Below are positions 1 through 8,566 of a stretch of 41,830 nucleotides of DNA, one piece after another (positions within the stretch are counted from its first letter, which is position 1; every line of letters begins with the position of its first letter). The DNA lies in the NCBI GenBank assembly GCA_028686145.1, contig JAQUCQ010000001.1, positions 1-41,830 on the forward strand, written 5' to 3'. The DNA is from Desulfuromonadaceae bacterium. Lineage in GTDB: Bacteria; Desulfobacterota; Desulfuromonadia; Geobacterales; Pseudopelobacteraceae. The translations under genes and the position numbers were made by a program. The notes beneath the pieces are model-generated. The model was not told the DNA's origin. It worked only from the letters and a program-made list of their open reading frames with translations, and did not search any database.

Positions 1-146
1 AGACCGTCGAGAAACTGTTGCAGAGTCAGCCAATGGTACTGCTCGACCATGATATGATTGAGGAGCGGAATCAGCACGTAACCACCACCGACAAAGATCA
101 GGCCAATGCGGAAGAAGGTCCATGCAATCATAAGCAGCGAGGCCAT
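1..146 (-). CDS. chrA: Chromate transporter, second CHR subunit (partial, runs off left edge)
   Basis: Only the first 48 codons are in the window. They read MASLLMIAWTFFRIGLIF, then VGGGYVLIPLL, then a WLTLQQFLDG segment, the usual start of a CHR (chromate ion transporter) domain: a hydrophobic helix with a glycine triplet followed by the LT..QF..G motif. The start ATG shares one base with the TGA of the upstream CHR gene (TGATG at 148-144), so the two are very likely translationally coupled. Two short CHR genes side by side is the known two-gene form of ChrA, in which the products act together as an inner-membrane anion (chromate/sulfate-type) transporter. Substrate cannot be told from sequence. 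The 3' end is missing. Confidence 0.8.
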   Translation of the reverse strand, partial: MASLLMIAWTFFRIGLIFVGGGYVLIPLLNHIMVEQYHWLTLQQFLDG

Positions 147-703
147 CAGCTGAATCTCCGGCGGTAATAACTGCTGCAGAGCGACCAGAACGCAGCTCCC
201 AAAAGAATCCAGGCGGCGTTGAGTTTGAAAAACACTGCTGCGCAGAAAGCGACCGCCGCCATCAAGGCACCGTTGCTCCCTCTGATCTGTTTGCGGCCCA
301 TATCGATGGCAACGACAACGATCAAACCGATAATGACCGGATTGGTTCCCTTGAGGGCGGCCTGCAGTTGAGGCAGTTTGTTATAGGTGAAGTAGACCCA
401 GGAGAGGAGGCTTACCAACAGAAAAGAGGGAAGTAGAAAGGCTGCTGCAGCGAGTGTTCCGCCACGTATTCCACGCAGGTGGTGACCGGTAAATGTACAG
501 ACATTGAGTGAAAACGGTCCCAGTATTTGCCCGAAGGCGAGACCATGCATAAACTCTTCGGATGTAATCCAGTTTTTCTCATGAACGCATACCCGTTCAA
601 CCATCGCGACAATGGCCATACCACCGCCAAAGCCGGTTACGCCGATCTTGGCAAATGTCAGGAAAATTTCGGTCAGGCTGATTTTATATGCGTCTGATTT
701 CAT
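146..703 (-). CDS. chrA: Chromate transporter, first CHR subunit
   Basis: A 185-residue inner-membrane protein with the CHR-domain opening (LTEIFLTFAKIGVTGFGGG), the downstream W.t.eEF..g..fgQ.lgP region and several hydrophobic segments. It is one half of a short-chain ChrA pair; the second half begins at its stop codon (TGATG overlap). The frame is open to a possible start at 790, but the extra 29 residues (Cys-, His- and Arg-rich) do not look like the family, and the ATG at 703 places the CHR motif at the expected distance. No strong Shine-Dalgarno sequence is visible at either start. It is transcribed divergently from mtnA. Family assignment is confident; transport of chromate as the physiological role is an inference from the family name. 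Confidence 0.8.
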   Translation of the reverse strand: MKSDAYKISLTEIFLTFAKIGVTGFGGGMAIVAMVERVCVHEKNWITSEEFMHGLAFGQILGPFSLNVCTFTGHHLRGIRGGTLAAAAFLLPSFLLVSLLSWVYFTYNKLPQLQAALKGTNPVIIGLIVVVAIDMGRKQIRGSNGALMAAVAFCAAVFFKLNAAWILLGAAFWSLCSSYYRRRFS

Positions 704-831
704 GACGGAGTTATAGCAGGAAGTGAGAATTACCAGCAAGGGAAAATGGTGGAGAACATATTGCCTGAACCGGCATGCCATGGTACACATAACAAGAGAT
801 GCAATTCAATCAACGACCAAGGAGTTCAGCC

Positions 832-1872
832 ATGTCGTTCCGCACTATTGAATGGCTTGATGATGCCGTTATCATGATCGACCAGACCCGCCTGCCGGGC
901 GAAGAGATCTACAACACCTATCGCGATTTTCAGTCGGTTGCGGAAGCAATTAAGGGGATGATAATTCGGGGAGCTCCGGCGATCGGAGTCGCAGCGGCTA
1001 TGGGCGTTGCGTTGGGGGCCCGGGCTATTATCGCCGATACTCATGAATCCTTTTTCCGCCAGCTGGACAATGTGTGCGACGTATTGGCGCGAACCCGCCC
1101 GACGGCTGTTAATCTTTTCTGGGGGCTGGAGCGGATGAAGCAGGCCGCTGAAGCGAACCGGGATAAGAGTCTCGATAAAATCCGGGAAGTTCTAAAAAAA
1201 GAGGCGATCCGGATTGAGCAGGAGGATCTGACTATCTGCAAAAATATCGGCAAGTGGGGTGCTACGCTTATTCCTGATGGAGCTGCCGTTTTGACCCACT
1301 GCAATGCCGGGGGGTTGGCAACGGCCGGTTACGGCACCGCGCTGGGCGTTATTCGTGCCGCTCATGAGGCGGGTAAAAAGATTCAGGTGTTCGTCGATGA
1401 GACCCGCCCCTGGCTGCAGGGAGCGCGTCTGACCGCCTGGGAGCTGATGAAAGAGGGTATTCCGGCGACACTGATTTCCGACAACATGGCCGGTTTTTTT
1501 ATGAATCGCGGTGAGATCTCCTGCTGCGTGGTCGGAGCCGACCGGATTGCCGCCAACGGCGATACCGCCAACAAGATCGGCACCTATTCAGTGGCGGTGC
1601 TGGCCAAAGAAAATAACATTCCTTTTTACGTTGCTGCTCCGGTTTCGACACTGGATCTCACTCTTTCCGACGGGAGCAAAATTCCGATTGAAGAGCGGCC
1701 CTCAAGCGAAGTAACACATATTAAGGGTGTTGCAATTGCGCCGGAAGGGGTCCGGGTTCGCAATCCGGCCTTTGATGTGACTCCAGCCCGCTATATTTCC
1801 GCGATCATCACTGAAAACGGGATTGTCAGTGGTGATTACCGTACCGGTCTGCGTAAGGCTGCGAGTCCCTGA
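832..1872 (+). CDS. mtnA: S-methyl-5-thioribose-1-phosphate isomerase
   Basis: A 346-residue cytosolic enzyme that converts S-methyl-5-thioribose-1-phosphate to the ribulose isomer in methionine salvage. The aIF2B-like fold is recognised from IRGAPAIGVAAAMG (about residues 45-58), THCNAGGLATAGYGTALGV (about 155-173, catalytic Cys157), DETRPWLQGARLTAWEL (about 189-205) and GADRIAANGDTANKIGTY (catalytic Asp237). Length is typical for MtnA. The start at 832 is chosen over the in-frame 799 because AAGGAG lies 8 bases before it and the protein then begins MSFRTIEW as in homologues. It is followed after one base by glnE, so the pair is probably co-transcribed. No other methionine-salvage genes are in the window. 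Confidence 0.95.
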   Translation: MSFRTIEWLDDAVIMIDQTRLPGEEIYNTYRDFQSVAEAIKGMIIRGAPAIGVAAAMGVALGARAIIADTHESFFRQLDNVCDVLARTRPTAVNLFWGLERMKQAAEANRDKSLDKIREVLKKEAIRIEQEDLTICKNIGKWGATLIPDGAAVLTHCNAGGLATAGYGTALGVIRAAHEAGKKIQVFVDETRPWLQGARLTAWELMKEGIPATLISDNMAGFFMNRGEISCCVVGADRIAANGDTANKIGTYSVAVLAKENNIPFYVAAPVSTLDLTLSDGSKIPIEERPSSEVTHIKGVAIAPEGVRVRNPAFDVTPARYISAIITENGIVSGDYRTGLRKAASP

Positions 1873-1873
1873 C

Positions 1874-4800
1874 ATGCACAGAGAACACTTCTCCAAGGAG
1901 TTTAATCGGATCATTGCGGTTTCTGACCCTGCCAGGCAGGTATCGGACCTGGCCGCATTTCTTGAATTACACGGTTTTCAGCACGGCACGCGCTCTGCCG
2001 AAAATGTACAGCTGCTCCGACCGCTATTCACCGTCGAGACGTTGTATCGTATTGTCATCAAAGCTCTCAGAACCCCATCACCTGATCAGGCGTTAAATTC
2101 GTTTGAACGGTTGGCTGGAGTCGTCTCTCCGGAAAATCTGTCCAAATTGGCGGAGCGAAAGAAGCGGCTGGCCCACTACGTTATGCTCTGCGGCTCGTCA
2201 CCATTCCTGGTGAATTTGATGTACAAATCCCCTGACATCGTGTGCTGGCTTTTTCTGGAGGACGGCATCGATCTTTCCCGTTCTGCCGAGGAGATGCAGG
2301 CTGCTGTTCATGGCACTGTTGGGGAGTTGACCGATTTTACTGCCCTGCAGAAGGCGCTGCGAAGTTTCAAACGCAGTGAAATTGTGCGGATTGCCGCTCG
2401 TGACCTCTGTGAGTTGGCCCCGCTTGAAGAGGTTATGAGGGAGCTTGCCGATCTTGCTTCATCAATGCTTCAGGTTGCGTATGAGGTCTGTCGGCGCTGT
2501 CTTATACGCGACCATGGTGTTCCGCTGCTGACGGAAGATACGGGTGAAGTGCGCGAAGCAGAGATGACCGTGATCGGCATGGGCAAGCTTGGTGGCCGAG
2601 AGCTGAATTTTTCTTCTGATATCGATATCATCTTCTTCTATGAGTCGGACAGGGGTGAGACCGCTGGCGCAGAGAACGGACCGGGAGGGAGGAAAGGTGG
2701 CATCTCGCTCCATGTCTTCTTTAACAAGCTGGGGGAGATGATCAGTCGGGCGCTCTCACAGGTAACGGAAGATGGATTTGTATTTCGGGTGGATGTTGGC
2801 CTTCGCCCTGAAGGGAAATCGGGCGATATGGCGATTTCTCTTCGCTCGGCGGAGATCTATTATGAATCCTGGGGGCAGTCCTGGGAACGTACCGCCATGC
2901 TGAAAGCCCGGCCGGTGGCTGGTTCGCTGGCGGTGGGTGAACAACTGCTTAAAACCCTGCAGCCGTTTATCTACCGTAAATATCTCGATTACAATCTCAT
3001 CGAGGATATGAAGCTGATGAAGCAGAAAATTGATGCCTCGCTGGCTCGTTCACGGGAAGGGGAAATCAACCTCAAGCTTGGTCGTGGCGGCATTCGTGAA
3101 ATCGAATTTTTTATTCAGGCGCTCCAGTTGGTGTATGCCGGGAAAAATCCGAAACTGCGGGAACGCAATTCGCTCTCTGCACTGGATACGCTTCTGGCGG
3201 CACAATTGCTTGGCGAAGACGATCATCGTAAATTGAAGGAGGCGTATCGTTTCCTTCGGTCGGTCGAACACCGTATTCAAGTGGTACAGGAACGCCAGAC
3301 CCACAATTTGCCGGCCAAAGAGGAAGAGATGCTTGCGCTGGCAAGGCGGAGCGGGTATCTGCGCCCTACCGGGCTGGCGCGTTTTTGCGAGGTACTGGAA
3401 GAGCATCGCGGCAATGTTTCCGTCATCTATGGTACCCTTTTCCATTCGAGCGACGAAAAACTGGAGCAGGAAGTCCATCCGCATATTTTATTTCTTCTCG
3501 ATCCCAAGGCTGATTCCGATCTGGTCAAGGATATGCTGATGGAACATCATTTTGAGGATGTTGAGCGTGCCTATGATAACCTGATTTCTTTGCGGAGGGG
3601 GCCGATAAAAATCAACCTGACCGAGCGGAGCCGCCGTCTTCTGCAAAAAATCACGCCACTGATGATCCATGAAATTTTTGAATCGCCCGATCCTGATCTG
3701 GCTCTGACCAACCTGGAACGCTTCCTGGCGGTAGTTGCCACCAGGTCATCCTATTATGCTTTGCTGGCGGAAAATCGTCATACGATCAAGTTGCTGGTGT
3801 CGTTGTTTGGCATGTCAGAATTTCTTTCCAAGATCCTGATCAGCCATCCGGAGCTGCTTGACAGCCTGGTCGCCCGAAGCGGTTCCACCGTCATCAAAAC
3901 AAAGGAAACGATGCTGGCAGAGTTGGCATCTCTTCTTGAACGGAGTGACTATTTTGAGGATCACCTGGACATTCTGCGTCGCTATCGCAACGAGGAATTC
4001 CTGCGCATCGGACTGAATGATATTCATGGCCGCCTGCTACAGGGGGAGGTCACTTCGCAGCTCAGCCTGCTGGGAGAAGTCTGCTTGGCCACGGCGTTCC
4101 AACTTGCTGTTACGGAGTTGCAGCGCTTCGGTCGCCCCATCTGGCAGCGCGAGGGGCATGCTACCGAGGCGAATTTGGCGATTATTGCTATGGGAAAGTT
4201 GGGCGGTGAGGAGCTTAACTACCATTCTGATCTGGATATCATCTTTGTGTACGATCATCAGGGGCAAACAGACGGCGAAAAACAGATCACGAACCACGAA
4301 TATTTTGCCAAATTGGCCCAGAAGATCATATCGATCCTGACCTTGCAGACCCGTGAAGGGTATGTCTATAAGATTGACACACGGCTTCGCCCATCCGGCA
4401 ATGCCGGCCCCCTGGTGACGTCACTGGATTCTTTTCTCAACTACCACCGAACGGAAGCTCAGGTATGGGAGCGCCAGGCGCTTACCAAGGCTCGCGTCGT
4501 ACTGGGCGACGATAAGCTGGCAGGCCAGCTGTACGACATTATTCGCCACACGATTTACGGCACTAGTATAGATAATGAAGGGCGTCAGGAGATCCGCCGT
4601 CTGCGGATGAGGATGGAAAATGAACTGGCTCGCGAGAAGAGCGGCAGTTACAATATTAAAACCGGACGGGGCGGGATGGTGGATGTGGAGTTTGCTGTTC
4701 AGTACCTGCAGCTGCGGGAAGGGCGCCGTTCTCCGGAATTACGCACTCCCAGCACGCTTATTGCGCTCAAGGAAATCGGCACGCTCGGGCTGTTACCCAA

Positions 4801-5044
4801 TGACAGCGCCCAAACGCTCCTGTCCGGATATAAATTTCTGCGCAAACTTGAAAACCGCCTGCGGATTATCCATGACTATTCGGTCAATGATCTCTCCGGG
4901 TCAAAAATGTATCTGAACAAACTGGCGCGACGCCTCGGATATGACCCCAAACTGAAGAACCCGGGTGCCGCGCTGATTTGTGATTATGAGGAGATAACGG
5001 GCAAAATCCGGGATGTGTTTGACCGGTTGTTTGAGGGAGAATAA
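1874..5044 (+). CDS. glnE: Bifunctional glutamine synthetase adenylyltransferase/adenylyl-removing enzyme
   Basis: A 1056-residue cytosolic regulator that adenylylates and deadenylylates glutamine synthetase in response to nitrogen status through PII. It shows the duplicated nucleotidyltransferase architecture: GMGKLGGRELNFSSDIDI at about residues 235-252 (the N-terminal, adenylyl-removing half) and AMGKLGGEELNYHSDLDI at about 772-789 (the adenylylating half). Each is followed by a G-[RM]-GG-x-[RV]-[ED] element (GRGGIREIEF and GRGGMVDVEF). The metal-binding D-x-D pairs are intact in both. It is somewhat longer than the E. coli protein (about 946 residues). The ATG at 1874 lies one base after the mtnA stop; the frame also opens at 1823 inside mtnA, but that extension is a shadow of mtnA. 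It converges on the DUF116 gene with 19 bases between stops and no obvious terminator hairpin. Confidence 0.95.
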   Translation: MHREHFSKEFNRIIAVSDPARQVSDLAAFLELHGFQHGTRSAENVQLLRPLFTVETLYRIVIKALRTPSPDQALNSFERLAGVVSPENLSKLAERKKRLAHYVMLCGSSPFLVNLMYKSPDIVCWLFLEDGIDLSRSAEEMQAAVHGTVGELTDFTALQKALRSFKRSEIVRIAARDLCELAPLEEVMRELADLASSMLQVAYEVCRRCLIRDHGVPLLTEDTGEVREAEMTVIGMGKLGGRELNFSSDIDIIFFYESDRGETAGAENGPGGRKGGISLHVFFNKLGEMISRALSQVTEDGFVFRVDVGLRPEGKSGDMAISLRSAEIYYESWGQSWERTAMLKARPVAGSLAVGEQLLKTLQPFIYRKYLDYNLIEDMKLMKQKIDASLARSREGEINLKLGRGGIREIEFFIQALQLVYAGKNPKLRERNSLSALDTLLAAQLLGEDDHRKLKEAYRFLRSVEHRIQVVQERQTHNLPAKEEEMLALARRSGYLRPTGLARFCEVLEEHRGNVSVIYGTLFHSSDEKLEQEVHPHILFLLDPKADSDLVKDMLMEHHFEDVERAYDNLISLRRGPIKINLTERSRRLLQKITPLMIHEIFESPDPDLALTNLERFLAVVATRSSYYALLAENRHTIKLLVSLFGMSEFLSKILISHPELLDSLVARSGSTVIKTKETMLAELASLLERSDYFEDHLDILRRYRNEEFLRIGLNDIHGRLLQGEVTSQLSLLGEVCLATAFQLAVTELQRFGRPIWQREGHATEANLAIIAMGKLGGEELNYHSDLDIIFVYDHQGQTDGEKQITNHEYFAKLAQKIISILTLQTREGYVYKIDTRLRPSGNAGPLVTSLDSFLNYHRTEAQVWERQALTKARVVLGDDKLAGQLYDIIRHTIYGTSIDNEGRQEIRRLRMRMENELAREKSGSYNIKTGRGGMVDVEFAVQYLQLREGRRSPELRTPSTLIALKEIGTLGLLPNDSAQTLLSGYKFLRKLENRLRIIHDYSVNDLSGSKMYLNKLARRLGYDPKLKNPGAALICDYEEITGKIRDVFDRLFEGE

Positions 5045-5063
5045 ATTGTGATGGGGCTTGCCT

Positions 5064-5864
5064 TCAATTGGCTGAATCAGCCGGTTTTTCGTAATCCAGC
5101 ACCTGGCATAATGCCGCATCAATTTTCGATACATCAACAACGGTGTTAAAACAGGGGCCAAAGGGGCGCTCGTTGAGGATGCCGATAACCGGCAGGGGAT
5201 AGCAGTCTTTTATTCCTGAGGTCAGATCCCGCTCACAGGCTACTGCCAACACCAGTTTTGGCCGTTTTTCCACAATGACCTTGCGAGCCAGGGTACCGCC
5301 GGTGGCAACCGAAATATCGACAGAATACTTTCGTCCGATCTCGACCAGGCCCTTGACGCTGCAGCGTCCGCATTTTACGCATTTGTGGATGTTACCGGTA
5401 ACTTTGATTTCGCAATCAGACAGTTGGATACAATGAGGCAGCAGCACCAGGATTCTGTCCGGTTTTACCTTCATGCGCTGAGACATCACGAGGCTGTTGT
5501 TCATGGCAATAAAAGATTGCCGGATACTGTCCTTGTCAAGTCCCATTACCCTCCCCACAAATTCGATAACCGGCAATAAAAACTTGATAACGACCAGGCG
5601 CATGAAGCGGGTCAGAAAAATGTCCTTGCCCAGTGCGGTGGTCAGCACCAGCAAGCCGGTGCCGAGAATTGCAGCGCCGGAGAGCACAACCATGATAATG
5701 CCGACGATATGCGGCAAGTTAGGGTTAATGTTGGCCAGTCCGCGGTTCGGGATCCACCAGATCAGGAAGATGACTGCAACCACAATCAGGCAGGTTATGC
5801 CCATCAGGGTGACAAAGAGCCGTTTGCGTGGCGGCGTGGTTACTGTTTGCGGAGTATCTGTCAT
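5064..5864 (-). CDS. DUF116 membrane protein with Cys-rich domain
   Basis: A 266-residue protein of the DUF116 family. Residues about 15-40 and 52-77 are clear membrane segments, and 83-103 may be a third. The soluble C-terminal part carries eight cysteines, including CVKCGRC at 162-168, plus Cys145, Cys151, Cys210, Cys221 and Cys238. This pattern suggests a metal or iron-sulfur site, but no function has been established for the family that I can cite. It is the last gene of a def-fmt-DUF116 operon: its ATG overlaps the fmt stop (ATGA). Coupling to N-terminal formyl-Met processing genes is a conserved neighbourhood in Geobacter-type genomes (from memory), so a link to translation or membrane protein maturation is possible but unproven. 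Confidence 0.75.
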   Translation of the reverse strand: MTDTPQTVTTPPRKRLFVTLMGITCLIVVAVIFLIWWIPNRGLANINPNLPHIVGIIMVVLSGAAILGTGLLVLTTALGKDIFLTRFMRLVVIKFLLPVIEFVGRVMGLDKDSIRQSFIAMNNSLVMSQRMKVKPDRILVLLPHCIQLSDCEIKVTGNIHKCVKCGRCSVKGLVEIGRKYSVDISVATGGTLARKVIVEKRPKLVLAVACERDLTSGIKDCYPLPVIGILNERPFGPCFNTVVDVSKIDAALCQVLDYEKPADSAN

Positions 5865-6820
5865 AATGAAGACCCTTCAGGTTGCGCGTCTCCAAGCAGA
5901 GTCCCTTCAGAAACAGGGTAACCGGCCAGAAAGCTGGCGCAGTCGAGGCGTTTCTTACCGGCCAGTTGCAGTTCATGTAAAAAAAGACTGCCCGATTGGC
6001 AGGCTACTTCAAAAGTGCCTTTCGCGGCCTGCAACACGGTTCCTGGCTTTCCCGAACCGTCACCGACGCGGGTGCGGAAAATTTTCAGCATCTGACCGTC
6101 TATGACCGTACAGGCGCCCGGCCAGACCGCCAGACCGCGTACCTGATTGTGGATTGTGCGGGCGTCAGCATGCCAGTTGATAACACCGTCCTCTTTTTTC
6201 AACATGGGGGCATAGCAGCTGTCGGCATTGTTTTGTGGCTGCGGGGCAAGGTTTCCAGCCGCAAGCCTGTCAAGCGTTTCTGCCAGCAGCTCAGCCCCCA
6301 TGTTTGACATGCGGTCATGCAGTGACAGGATATCTTCGTCTTCATCAAGAGGGGTTTTCTGCGTCAGTAGCATATCACCGGTGTCAAGGCCGACATCCAT
6401 CAGCATGGTGGTTACGCCGGTTTCCGTCTCTCCATGTATGATGCACCAGTTGAGCGGTGCGGCACCACGGTAGCGGGGCAACAGCGAAGCGTGGACGTTG
6501 ATGCAGCCATGTGGGGGGATCTCCAGTAACATCTTGGGAAGAATCTGGCCAAAAGCGACGACAACGATAACGTCAGGCTTGAGCTCACGGATGATGTCGA
6601 CAAAGCCAGGATCACGGACTTTTAACGGCTGGAATACCGGAATATCATATTTCTGGGCCAACTCCTTGACCGGTGGCGGCATCATTTTCTGGCCACGCCC
6701 TTTGGGTCGATCGGGCTGTGTGATGACTGCCACAATATTCTCTTCGCGTTCAATCAGTTTCAACAGGGTTGGACAGGCAAAATCAGGTGTTCCCATGAAA
6801 ATAGTTCGCCAACCGGTCAT
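5861..6820 (-). CDS. fmt: Methionyl-tRNA formyltransferase
   Basis: A 319-residue enzyme that transfers a formyl group from 10-formyltetrahydrofolate to Met-tRNAfMet for translation initiation. The N-terminal formyltransferase domain carries the family signature NVHASLLPRYRGAAP (from residue 108), with catalytic Asn108, His110 and, in MDVGLDTGDM, Asp146, the same numbering as the E. coli enzyme. The C-terminal OB-like domain begins around residue 205 (INWHADARTIHNQVRGL). Length is standard. The start ATG overlaps the def stop by four bases (ATGA at 6820-6817), and its own stop overlaps the DUF116 start in the same way, indicating tight translational coupling. Confidence 0.97.
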   Translation of the reverse strand: MTGWRTIFMGTPDFACPTLLKLIEREENIVAVITQPDRPKGRGQKMMPPPVKELAQKYDIPVFQPLKVRDPGFVDIIRELKPDVIVVVAFGQILPKMLLEIPPHGCINVHASLLPRYRGAAPLNWCIIHGETETGVTTMLMDVGLDTGDMLLTQKTPLDEDEDILSLHDRMSNMGAELLAETLDRLAAGNLAPQPQNNADSCYAPMLKKEDGVINWHADARTIHNQVRGLAVWPGACTVIDGQMLKIFRTRVGDGSGKPGTVLQAAKGTFEVACQSGSLFLHELQLAGKKRLDCASFLAGYPVSEGTLLGDAQPEGSSL

Positions 6821-7323
6821 CGCTTATCCTCTGCCGCTTTGCGGGCTTTACGCTGGAATAGTTCACGTTTGAGCGTCGAGAGGTGGTCGACAAACAAGAC
6901 GCCATCAAGATGGTCAATCTCGTGCTGAAATGCGATAGCAAGTAGGTCTTCCGCTTTCCAGGTACGCTCGACGCCATCAATATCGAGCGCTTTGACGATC
7001 ACTCGGGCATGACGTCTGACATTGGCGGCATAGTCTGGCACTGACAGGCATCCTTCTTCTTCGTAGGTTTCTCCTTCGGCATGGACAATAGCCGGATTAA
7101 TGGCGACAATTAGATCCGGTGGTTCATTTTTACCCGAGATGTCAATAACAATAACACGCTGGTGGACGCCGATTTGAGGCGCTGCCAGACCAACTCCCGG
7201 CGCAGCATACATAGTTTCAGCCATATCCTGAACAAGCCCCCGGACCGAATCAGTGATAATTGTAATCGCAGCGGATTTTTTCTTGAGCTCGGGGTTCGGA
7301 TAGGTAAGAATAGTGCGAATCAT
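6817..7323 (-). CDS. def: Peptide deformylase
   Basis: A 168-residue metalloenzyme that removes the N-formyl group from nascent proteins. All three family motifs are intact: GVGLAAPQIG (43-52), EGCLSVP (90-96, metal ligand Cys92) and QHEIDHLDG (133-141, ligands His134 and His138, catalytic Glu135). It is the first gene of the def-fmt-DUF116 operon. A ribosome-binding site AAGGA lies about 8 bases before the ATG. A sigma70-like promoter is visible in the 94-base divergent spacer it shares with the small gene at 7418. Deformylase placed just before formyltransferase is a very common bacterial arrangement. Confidence 0.97.
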   Translation of the reverse strand: MIRTILTYPNPELKKKSAAITIITDSVRGLVQDMAETMYAAPGVGLAAPQIGVHQRVIVIDISGKNEPPDLIVAINPAIVHAEGETYEEEGCLSVPDYAANVRRHARVIVKALDIDGVERTWKAEDLLAIAFQHEIDHLDGVLFVDHLSTLKRELFQRKARKAAEDKR

Positions 7324-7336
7324 TGTATATCCTTCA

Positions 7337-7365
7337 TTGATGATATAAGTATGTAACGATACTAT
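7337..7365 (+). promoter_or_regulatory. Putative promoter for the 7418 small gene
   Basis: TTGATG (7337-7342) and TACTAT (7360-7365) are 17 bases apart, with the -10 box about 52 bases before the 7418 start. The -10 overlaps that of the opposing def promoter (7356-7361), so the two would compete for polymerase if both are real. Each box matches consensus at 4/6. Confidence 0.3.
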
Positions 7366-7384
7366 TTTAAAGCGATAAAATCAA
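7356..7384 (-). promoter_or_regulatory. Putative sigma70-type promoter for def-fmt-DUF116
   Basis: On the minus strand TTGATT (7384-7379) and TATCGT (7361-7356) are separated by 17 bases, about 32 bases upstream of the def start codon. Matches are 4/6 for each box. The spacing is ideal but the boxes are only fair, so this is a candidate found by eye. Confidence 0.4.
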
Positions 7385-7417
7385 TTCCATCTTGAAGGGC
7401 ACACATGAGGTGCGGGT

Positions 7418-7627
7418 ATGACGGATCCGATCAAGGAAATCAGTGGGACTCAGGGTACTTCTGCAGGGGGGAGCTACAGCGGAGGCAGCTTTTCGGGACA
7501 TCATAAAAAAAAAGAGGCGATTGTGCCGCAAAGCGATCTCATCGAGATATCCCAGGATGCCCGGGATCGTTCAAAAGGCACTACAAAAAAGAGCATTCTG
7601 GAGTATCTGAAGAAGCTGCTGGGATAA
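7418..7627 (+). CDS. Small hypothetical protein with an IEIS..AR motif
   Basis: A 69-residue protein I do not recognise by name. It has a Ser/Gly-rich, probably disordered N-terminal half, a HHKKKE patch, then SDLIEISQDARDRSKG (about 39-54), and ends in an amphipathic helix-like stretch SILEYLKKLLG. The D-x-[IV]-x-I-S-x-x-A-R pattern resembles the short motif at the front of FlgM-like and other small regulatory proteins, but the sigma-binding helices of FlgM are not evident. A GAGGTG ribosome-binding site lies about 6 bases before the ATG, and codon use is like its neighbours. It sits between def (divergent) and the HDOD gene (convergent). It is probably real; function unknown. Confidence 0.65.
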   Translation: MTDPIKEISGTQGTSAGGSYSGGSFSGHHKKKEAIVPQSDLIEISQDARDRSKGTTKKSILEYLKKLLG

Positions 7628-7657
7628 TTCGGCGGTGCCGTATGGTATATTTTGCCA

Positions 7658-8506
7658 TTAATTAAAAAATCCCTTATCCTTTTCATACGCTTCGATGAAA
7701 GCCTCCATAAGTGCCTCTATGCGCTGTTCATCCAGGCCCAGCCTCTGTGCCGGCACTGTTTGTAGCAGATCCAGGCCGGTATCCGGTTCACGCATGCCGA
7801 TCCCGACTTTGTGGCAAAATAGATCGGACAGTCCGACAACACAGGTCAGGTTTATCTGGCAGGGATCTCCATCTCCCGGAAAATCAAACGTATGATGATC
7901 CAGCACGGCGTGCATCAGCATGTCAGGAAAATTCCATTTTTTGATGACCAGCCCGCCAACTTCGGAATGGGTATATGGATAAACCCGTTGTTCCGCTTCT
8001 TCAAAGGAAATCCCGTCATTGTAACAGCGCTGCATGACTTCTTGAAACTGCTGCTTGTTCATGGTGTTCATGATGATTTTGCCGATGTCGTGGAAAAGTC
8101 CGCCAAGAAAAGCCTCTTCTTCACTTACCAGGCGGGTTTCCTTGGCAATCATGCGCGACGCCAAACCGGCTCCAAAGGAGTGTTCCCAAAGCATTTTTTC
8201 GGTTAGTCCGTACGGCTGGTAAACCTGTTTGACGGATGCCGCTACCACCAAACTTTTTAAAGTGGCAAAGCCCAGAACGACAATTGCATGGGACAGTGTC
8301 TGGATCTGACGCTGACAACCGTAGAAGGAGGAGTTTGATATCTTTAACACGCGAGCGGCAACAGCCGGGTCAGAGGCAACAACTTTCGCCAGCTCTTCAG
8401 CAGTAGCTGTTTCACTCTCGATAAGCTGCATGACCTTGGTTGCGACAACCGGGATAGTCGGGAGGTCGCTGGCGGTCATGATCATTATTTCCAATTCTCT
8501 GTTCAT
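7658..8506 (-). CDS. HDOD domain signalling protein
   Basis: A 282-residue cytosolic protein made almost entirely of one HDOD domain (about residues 10-210: LPTIPVVATKVMQLIES, then SDPAVAARVLKISNSSFYG, then LSHAIVVLGFATLKSLV). HDOD proteins are degenerate HD-superfamily modules found in signalling and stress or motility control. Here the HD pair is kept (LFHDIGKI, His139-Asp140) along with several later histidines (YTHSEVGG, LDHH), so residual metal binding is conceivable. The start at 8506 is preferred over 8587 and 8539 because AAGGA lies just upstream and the HDOD domain then begins normally. It converges on the 7418 gene, with stops 30 bases apart. Confidence 0.85.
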   Translation of the reverse strand: MNRELEIMIMTASDLPTIPVVATKVMQLIESETATAEELAKVVASDPAVAARVLKISNSSFYGCQRQIQTLSHAIVVLGFATLKSLVVAASVKQVYQPYGLTEKMLWEHSFGAGLASRMIAKETRLVSEEEAFLGGLFHDIGKIIMNTMNKQQFQEVMQRCYNDGISFEEAEQRVYPYTHSEVGGLVIKKWNFPDMLMHAVLDHHTFDFPGDGDPCQINLTCVVGLSDLFCHKVGIGMREPDTGLDLLQTVPAQRLGLDEQRIEALMEAFIEAYEKDKGFFN

Positions 8507-8566
8507 CATTTCCTTAAGCAGCACATGTTTCTGATGCATGCAATCGTAATATAAAATAAATGAGAC

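Noticed and set aside
704..790. 29-residue N-terminal extension of the first CHR gene
   Set aside because: Cys/His-rich stretch not seen in CHR proteins and no ribosome-binding site at 790.
7628..7640. CGGC-GGT-GCCG hairpin between the 7418 gene and the HDOD gene
   Set aside because: Only a 4-bp stem and no clean T-tract; not enough for a terminator call.
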